The translations under genes were made by a program, and so were the position numbers. This document shows, piece by piece, positions 1 to 3,800 of a stretch of 5,664 bases of DNA (position 1 is the first letter of the stretch; each line of letters starts with the position of its first letter). The DNA is taken from positions 1 through 5,664 of the forward strand of contig CADBOH010000132.1 in the NCBI GenBank assembly GCA_902796285.1, given 5' to 3'. The notes under the pieces are model-generated. The model ran no database searches, was not told where the DNA came from, and saw only the letters and a program-made list of their open reading frames with translations. This DNA comes from an uncultured Eubacteriales bacterium (GTDB lineage: Bacteria; Bacillota; Clostridia; Christensenellales; UBA1242).

Positions 1-150
1 ATAGTGCAAAATCGTAAGATTTTTTTGAAAGTCATTTCAAATAGTTGGTTTTTGATTTATTCAAAAAGCAACAGCACATAAATTATATTATAAGAAGTTG
101 AGAGTCGCACACAAATTTATTTGTGTATGACCGAGACGACGTAATAATGC
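1..150 (+). ncRNA. Structured RNA element, copy 1 (5' edge cut by window)
   Basis: Predicted by eye. Closing stem GTGC 4-7 with GCAC 74-77, extended by positions 1-2 with 78-79 around a bulged A at 3; the outer part of this stem lies outside the window. Hairpin H1 is AAAATC 8-13 with GATTTT 18-23, closed by GTAA. H2 is TTGAAA 25-30 with TTTCAA 35-40, loop GTCA. H3 is 44-55 with 61-72, 12 pairs with one internal G-G mismatch and the 5-nt loop TTTAT. After the closing stem comes a linker containing AAGAAG. H4 is ACACAAA 109-115 with TTTGTGT 120-126, loop TTTA, possibly extended by GTC 104-106 with GAC 129-131. Function unknown. The evidence is geometry shared with the other copies, not similarity to a known family. 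Confidence 0.6.
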
Positions 151-305
151 AAATTATAGTGCTAAACCGACAGGTTTTAATTAAAATTTATTTTAATTGG
201 TTGGTTTTAAATTTTATTTAAAATCAACAGCACATAAATTATAATATAGGAAGGTGAAGTCCGCACAAAAATTTATTTTTGTATGACCGAACCGACGACT
301 ATTTC
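151..305 (+). ncRNA. Structured RNA element, copy 2
   Basis: This is the only copy seen complete with both the multi-branch part and H4. The closing stem pairs 151-162 with 230-240, with a bulged A at 158 and one A-A mismatch (153/238). H1 is AAACC 164-168 with GGTTT 173-177, loop GACA. Compared with copies 1 and 3, a U-A pair has become C-G through changes in both arms. H2 is AATTAAAA 179-186 with TTTTAATT 191-198. H3 is 200-211 with 217-228; the G-G mismatch of copy 1 is here a G-U wobble (204/224), giving 12 continuous pairs around the loop TTTTA. H4 is ACAAAAA 265-271 with TTTTTGT 276-282, loop TTTA, again a double change relative to copy 1. A purine-rich GGAAGGTGA at 249-257 looks like a ribosome binding site but has no suitably spaced start codon or open frame behind it. 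Confidence 0.65.
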
Positions 306-461
306 AATTTATAGTGCAAAATCGTAAGATTTGTATTGAAACTTGTTTCAAGTTGTTAATTTGTTGCTTGTCAAGAAATTAACAGCACATAAATTATATT
401 ATAGGAAGCCGAGACAAACAAGAAAGTAAACTCTCTTGTTTGTTTCGGCTTCCTATAATAT
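306..461 (+). ncRNA. Structured RNA element, copy 3 (terminal copy with a different 3' end)
   Basis: The closing stem is the best of the three: 306-317 with 385-395, 11 pairs with one bulged A at 313. H1 is AAATC 319-323 with GATTT 328-332, loop GTAA. H2 is TTGAAA 336-341 with TTTCAA 346-351, loop CTTG. H3 is GTTAATTTGTTG 355-366 with CAAGAAATTAAC 372-383, loop CTTGT. H3 differs at many positions from the other copies but keeps 12-nt arms and a 5-nt loop. Instead of the short H4 and the GTATGACCGA block, this copy runs into a 28-bp hairpin (396-461). No further copy follows, so this is the right-hand end of the array. Confidence 0.6.
396..461 (+). other. 28-bp array-terminal hairpin
   Basis: Positions 396-423 and 434-461 are reverse complements except at one position, which would be a G-U pair in plus-strand RNA. 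The loop is 10 nt (424-433). The left arm begins with TATTATAGGAAG, an element also found, nearly unchanged, in copies 1 and 2, where no matching downstream arm exists. The hairpin is not followed by a T-run (next bases are TACTTATTT), so it is not a standard intrinsic terminator. It could be an RNase III-type processing site, a 3' end cap that protects the array transcript, or the inverted end of a mobile unit. The structure is certain at DNA level; its role is inference. Confidence 0.7.
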
Positions 462-477
462 TACTTATTTACACTCC

Positions 478-657
478 AAAGCATATAATAGGGTTAAAAT
501 AAGCAATAAACGACTTTTATTTAAATTATGGATAATTTATTAAAATATTTGTTTTTACCTTAATTTAGCCCCAAAAATCGTCTTATATTAAATCTTGACA
601 TGTTATTTTGTCTTTTTATTTTAAGGTTTAAATATAAAGCATATAGCAGCAATAAAC
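478..657 (+). repeat. Imperfect direct repeat of an AAAGCATATA / AGCAATAAAC motif pair
   Basis: AAAGCATATA at 478-487 is followed by AGCAATAAAC at 502-511. The same two 10-mers recur at 636-645 and 648-657, each time followed within about 20 nt by a TTTTATTTAA-like stretch. The spacing between the 10-mers differs (14 versus 2 nt), so this is a decayed duplication or a repeated protein or RNA binding site rather than a clean tandem repeat. The first copy contains TATAAT (484-489), which could be a -10 box but lacks a good -35. Confidence 0.4.
595..622 (+). promoter_or_regulatory. Candidate sigma-70-type promoter pointing right
   Basis: A perfect TTGACA (595-600) is followed after 16 nt by TATTTT (617-622), which matches the TATAAT consensus at four of six positions. 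Transcription would start near 629. There is no plus-strand gene ahead, so a transcript would run about 250 nt to the terminator at 846-882. It could be a small RNA, or the box could be a chance or relic match in AT-rich DNA. The -35 is strong; the -10 is weak. Confidence 0.35.
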
Positions 658-845
658 ATTTTATATTTTATTTAACTTTAATTTTTTAAAATTATAAAAC
701 TACTAAAAAGTAAAAATTGAATTTAATTATTTATCAGTTAATAAAACTTTAAATTTAATTATAATTTGTCGCTTTACAAAATTACATGTTTAAGCATAAA
801 TTAAACTAAAAAGGCTATTTAAAGCCATTTAAACATTTTTGTAGC

Positions 846-882
846 AAAAAACTCAACCAAATATTTTTGGTTGAGTTTTTTT
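846..882. terminator. Bidirectional rho-independent terminator
   Basis: Twelve continuous pairs, 850-861 with 866-877 (core CTCAACC/GGTTGAG), around the 4-nt loop TATT. On the minus strand the stem is followed by six Ts (complement of 846-851). On the plus strand it is followed by seven Ts (876-882). The stem begins about 10 nt beyond the stop codon of the repeat protein, so it ends that transcript. It can equally end anything transcribed from the left, including the array or the candidate small RNA. Confidence 0.9.
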
Positions 883-887
883 GTTTG

Positions 888-3800
888 TTACTCTGTCATA
901 TAGACATTTATCTGGTTATTTGCACTTGTAGCCGTTAATGTAAGTTTATTGTTTGTAAGTGTCTGATTATTGTAATTATATACATGGTCAACGGTAGAAT
1001 AACCGCTTGGTAATGATTCTGTCTTAACAAGTACATTGTTTACTTTTATTGTATATGTTGATACAAGTTTGGTGAATGTTACTTCATCATCAATATGTAA
1101 ATCAACATCAGAAGTATAAGTTGAATCAAGTGTGTATTTTGAACCATTATAAACATAAATATTAATTGTGTAAGATACCAATTTTTTGTAATAGATATTT
1201 ATTATATTATCACCTGTTGTAGCAGATAATGTAATAGAGTAGGTATTTGACGGACTTTCTGATATAGATGCATTATTGTAATCTTCTGCTTTAAAGAATT
1301 CATATTCAGAAGTTATTGTTCCGCTCTTATCATTAGATGAACCAACTTTTATGGTATATGTTCCGCTTCCTACCACATAAGAAACTGTGTTACCTATATG
1401 CCATTTTACTTCACTTGTAACTGGTGTTCTTGTGTTACCAGTTGATGAATTTTGTTTATAGATATTTACAGTGTAACTAAGTTTAAGGTAGCAATAAACC
1501 CTTATTTCGTTGTAACTTTGTGATTCAACAAGGGTAATACTATCGCTATATGAACTAAGGTTATTACCTCCACGATCGGTTGCGTAGTTAAATTCATAAG
1601 TTGAGCCGACATCTATACTATGCAAAAGTTCTGATGTTGAACCAAGATAAGTTTTAATATAAAGTTTTCCTGATGTAATAGTGCCGGATACCCTTACTGT
1701 ATCTGAAATATGATATTCAACAGTACTTGTGTAAGTATTTAGAGTTTTGCCGTATTCACTTGCGGAGGTTTGACCATATACTCTGACAATATAAGATGTA
1801 AGTTTGCGGTAGTATACAAGAACAATGTTATTATCAGAATTTCCACTAAGAATAATTGATTTGTATGCATCTCTAGGAACACCATTAGCATCATCTCTGG
1901 TATCAAACTCATATCCTGAAATTACTTTTGTATAATCATATAATTCACCAGCATAGTAGCGTGTGCCAAGACTGATGTTCTTGTATTCAATAGTTTCTGT
2001 TGATGATGGATATCTTGATGATGGATATGAACCGGAAGATTCATTATAAATTTTTACCGTAATGCTTGATACTATCTTTTTAAAGTAAATAGAAATTTTA
2101 TCATTGGCATCTGCACCAAGTTGGGTAAGTGTTATTGAGTCAACATGGTTTTCATTTTCATAATCAATGTCATAATCTGGTCTGTATAATGTGGCATCTA
2201 TCCATGTCAAGTTACCATTTCCGTCATCACCATAATAACGGTATGAAAGATAAGTGCTATCGTTAAATCCAACTCCGTCGCCGTATTTATCCTTTTTAAC
2301 AGCAACACCTTCAAAATACGTTCCATCATCATCCATGATGTAATAATGTTCTTCGTAATAAGCATAGTTTGTAAGAATTACAACAAGGATATTGTCTTCA
2401 TCTTCAACATCACCAGAAATTGTAATTGGTGTAGATTGAATATAATAAAGAAGCATTTCATCTTCGGTTGGCTGATAATCTATTGTTTCATCACTTATTA
2501 TACACTGAATTGGTTCAGAGTAAGTAGAAGTATATTTTGTTGGGTCTGTTGGGCTTTGAGTACGTTTTTCAATAGTGTAGTAACGAATATATTTGTATGT
2601 TACATTAAGTACATTTGAAGCATTATTTGTAGTAATAACAAGTGGGTTAGGGTCTTGAATTGTAACATAACCAGGTTCTTCTTCAATACCTTGTTCATAG
2701 CGGATTTCATCGCCAAACATACATTCAATATCTGTTTTTACATCATAGTAATTGATTGTACCATCTGAATCTTCTTTGTAGAAGTTAATGGTGTATTTGC
2801 ATACCTTTTTATATTTTACTTCCAGCACGTTAGAAGATTCGTTGCCGGATATTTTAAGTTGAGAGAAGTTGTAAAGTTTGTAACCGGTAATTTCTGGTGG
2901 TGTGAATGATGTGTAAGTGTTAACACGGCCTGTACCGGAAAGGTCTTCTTCATCAACGCCATAAACTGTAGGGTCTGCAACAAGATCAAAGTTATTTGCA
3001 TTGCTTGAATTCTGAAGGTAGAACTTAACAGTGTAAGAAGCATTTATGTAGTACCTTACTGTATAAACGCTTGTTCCGTTTGGATCAAGTTCAAGGAAAT
3101 TATAATCAACAGAATAGTCATGTGCAGCGCCTGCTGCCTTTGTTTTTTCAGGTGGAACATAATCAGGTCTGTGATTTGCAACACCTGTACGATTTACTAT
3201 TTCATCAGGGGTTTCCGAGAATGAGCCATCGTTTTGTTGTTCGTAAAGGTTTACTGTGTAATTAACAATGTTATTGTAGTAAACCGGTACGGTATTGCCC
3301 GAACTTCTCAGTGTAACGGCATCTTTACGTTCTATAACATAATTTACGCCGCTTACTGTAAGATTATCAGGTACAAAAGACAGGTCAGAAGCCTGTGAAA
3401 GGTATCCGTTTTTAGTTTCTGTGCTGTAAGGAGTTGTAGCTCCGGAGCCATTGCCGTAATATCCGTTAGAATTCATAAGGAATGTCTGAACTGTGTAAGT
3501 AACCCTCTTTTCATAATAAATCATAAGGATATTAGAAGCATCTGGGTACAATGTTATTGGAGTAAAGTTGTAAGGAGTGTAGTTGTAAGCAACATCGTAT
3601 CCGCTTATTGCAGGTGCTGTATATACCGTAGAGTTAATTTCATCACCAATATATCCGAATCCGGTAAGAGTGTAATCACCAGTAACAGTATAACTGTTAA
3701 GGTTAGACTGATAATAATATTTTCCGTCTTCACTACGAATATAAATACTTACACGGTAATTGATTTTTTGTTTAAGGTAAGCCCTTATTGTGTAATTACC

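Larger units (their letters stand above)
1..461 (+). repeat. Tandem array of a 155-nt structured element (putative ncRNA array)
   Basis: The heptamer ATAGTGC occurs at 1, 156 and 311, exactly 155 nt apart. ACAGCACATAAATTATA follows about 72 nt into every copy. Between these anchors the sequence has diverged strongly, but each copy can form the same hairpins at the same offsets, with compensatory base changes. Copies 1 and 2 have a further hairpin and the identical block GTATGACCGA (125-134 and 281-290). Copy 3 replaces that part with a long terminal hairpin. No protein frame runs through the array, and it has neither the short identical repeats nor the spacers of a CRISPR array. The plus strand is preferred because the first hairpin loop then reads GTAA, a GNRA tetraloop, in two copies and GACA in the third, but transcription in either direction is possible. 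The array reaches the left window edge, so its promoter and copy number are unknown. I do not recognise the family. Confidence 0.75.
462..845. other. AT-rich intergenic region without a recognisable gene
   Basis: About 384 bases lie between the array and the terminator. I find no open frame with a plausible ribosome binding site on either strand; the longest starts found, such as the ATG at 528 (11 codons), are trivial. The region holds a plus-strand promoter-like pair (595-622), an imperfectly repeated motif (478-511 and 636-657), and many short A/T palindromes expected from composition. No tRNA, rRNA or CRISPR signal is visible. Confidence 0.7.

Noticed and set aside
283..327. Small peptide starting at the ATG in the conserved GTATGACCGA block of copy 2 (MTEPTTISIY...)
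   Set aside because: The matching frame in copy 1 stops after five codons, there is no ribosome binding site at the right distance, and the conservation follows RNA pairing rather than codons.
306..395. tRNA or tRNA-like gene, suggested by the four-armed layout
   Set aside because: No T-arm GTTCRA motif, no usable anticodon arm, and arm lengths do not fit a tRNA.
1..461. CRISPR array
   Set aside because: The unit is 155 nt with diverged sequence and paired arms. There are no short identical repeats separated by unique spacers of constant length.
758..786. Minus-strand promoter with a TATAAT at 763-758 that could drive antisense transcription of the array
   Set aside because: The TATAAT is part of an A/T palindrome and the hexamer 17 nt upstream (TGTAAT) is a poor -35.
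806..826. Second minus-strand terminator (GGCT/AGCC hairpin followed by five Ts)
   Set aside because: The stem is only four pairs and lies just beyond a far stronger terminator; it is too weak to list.
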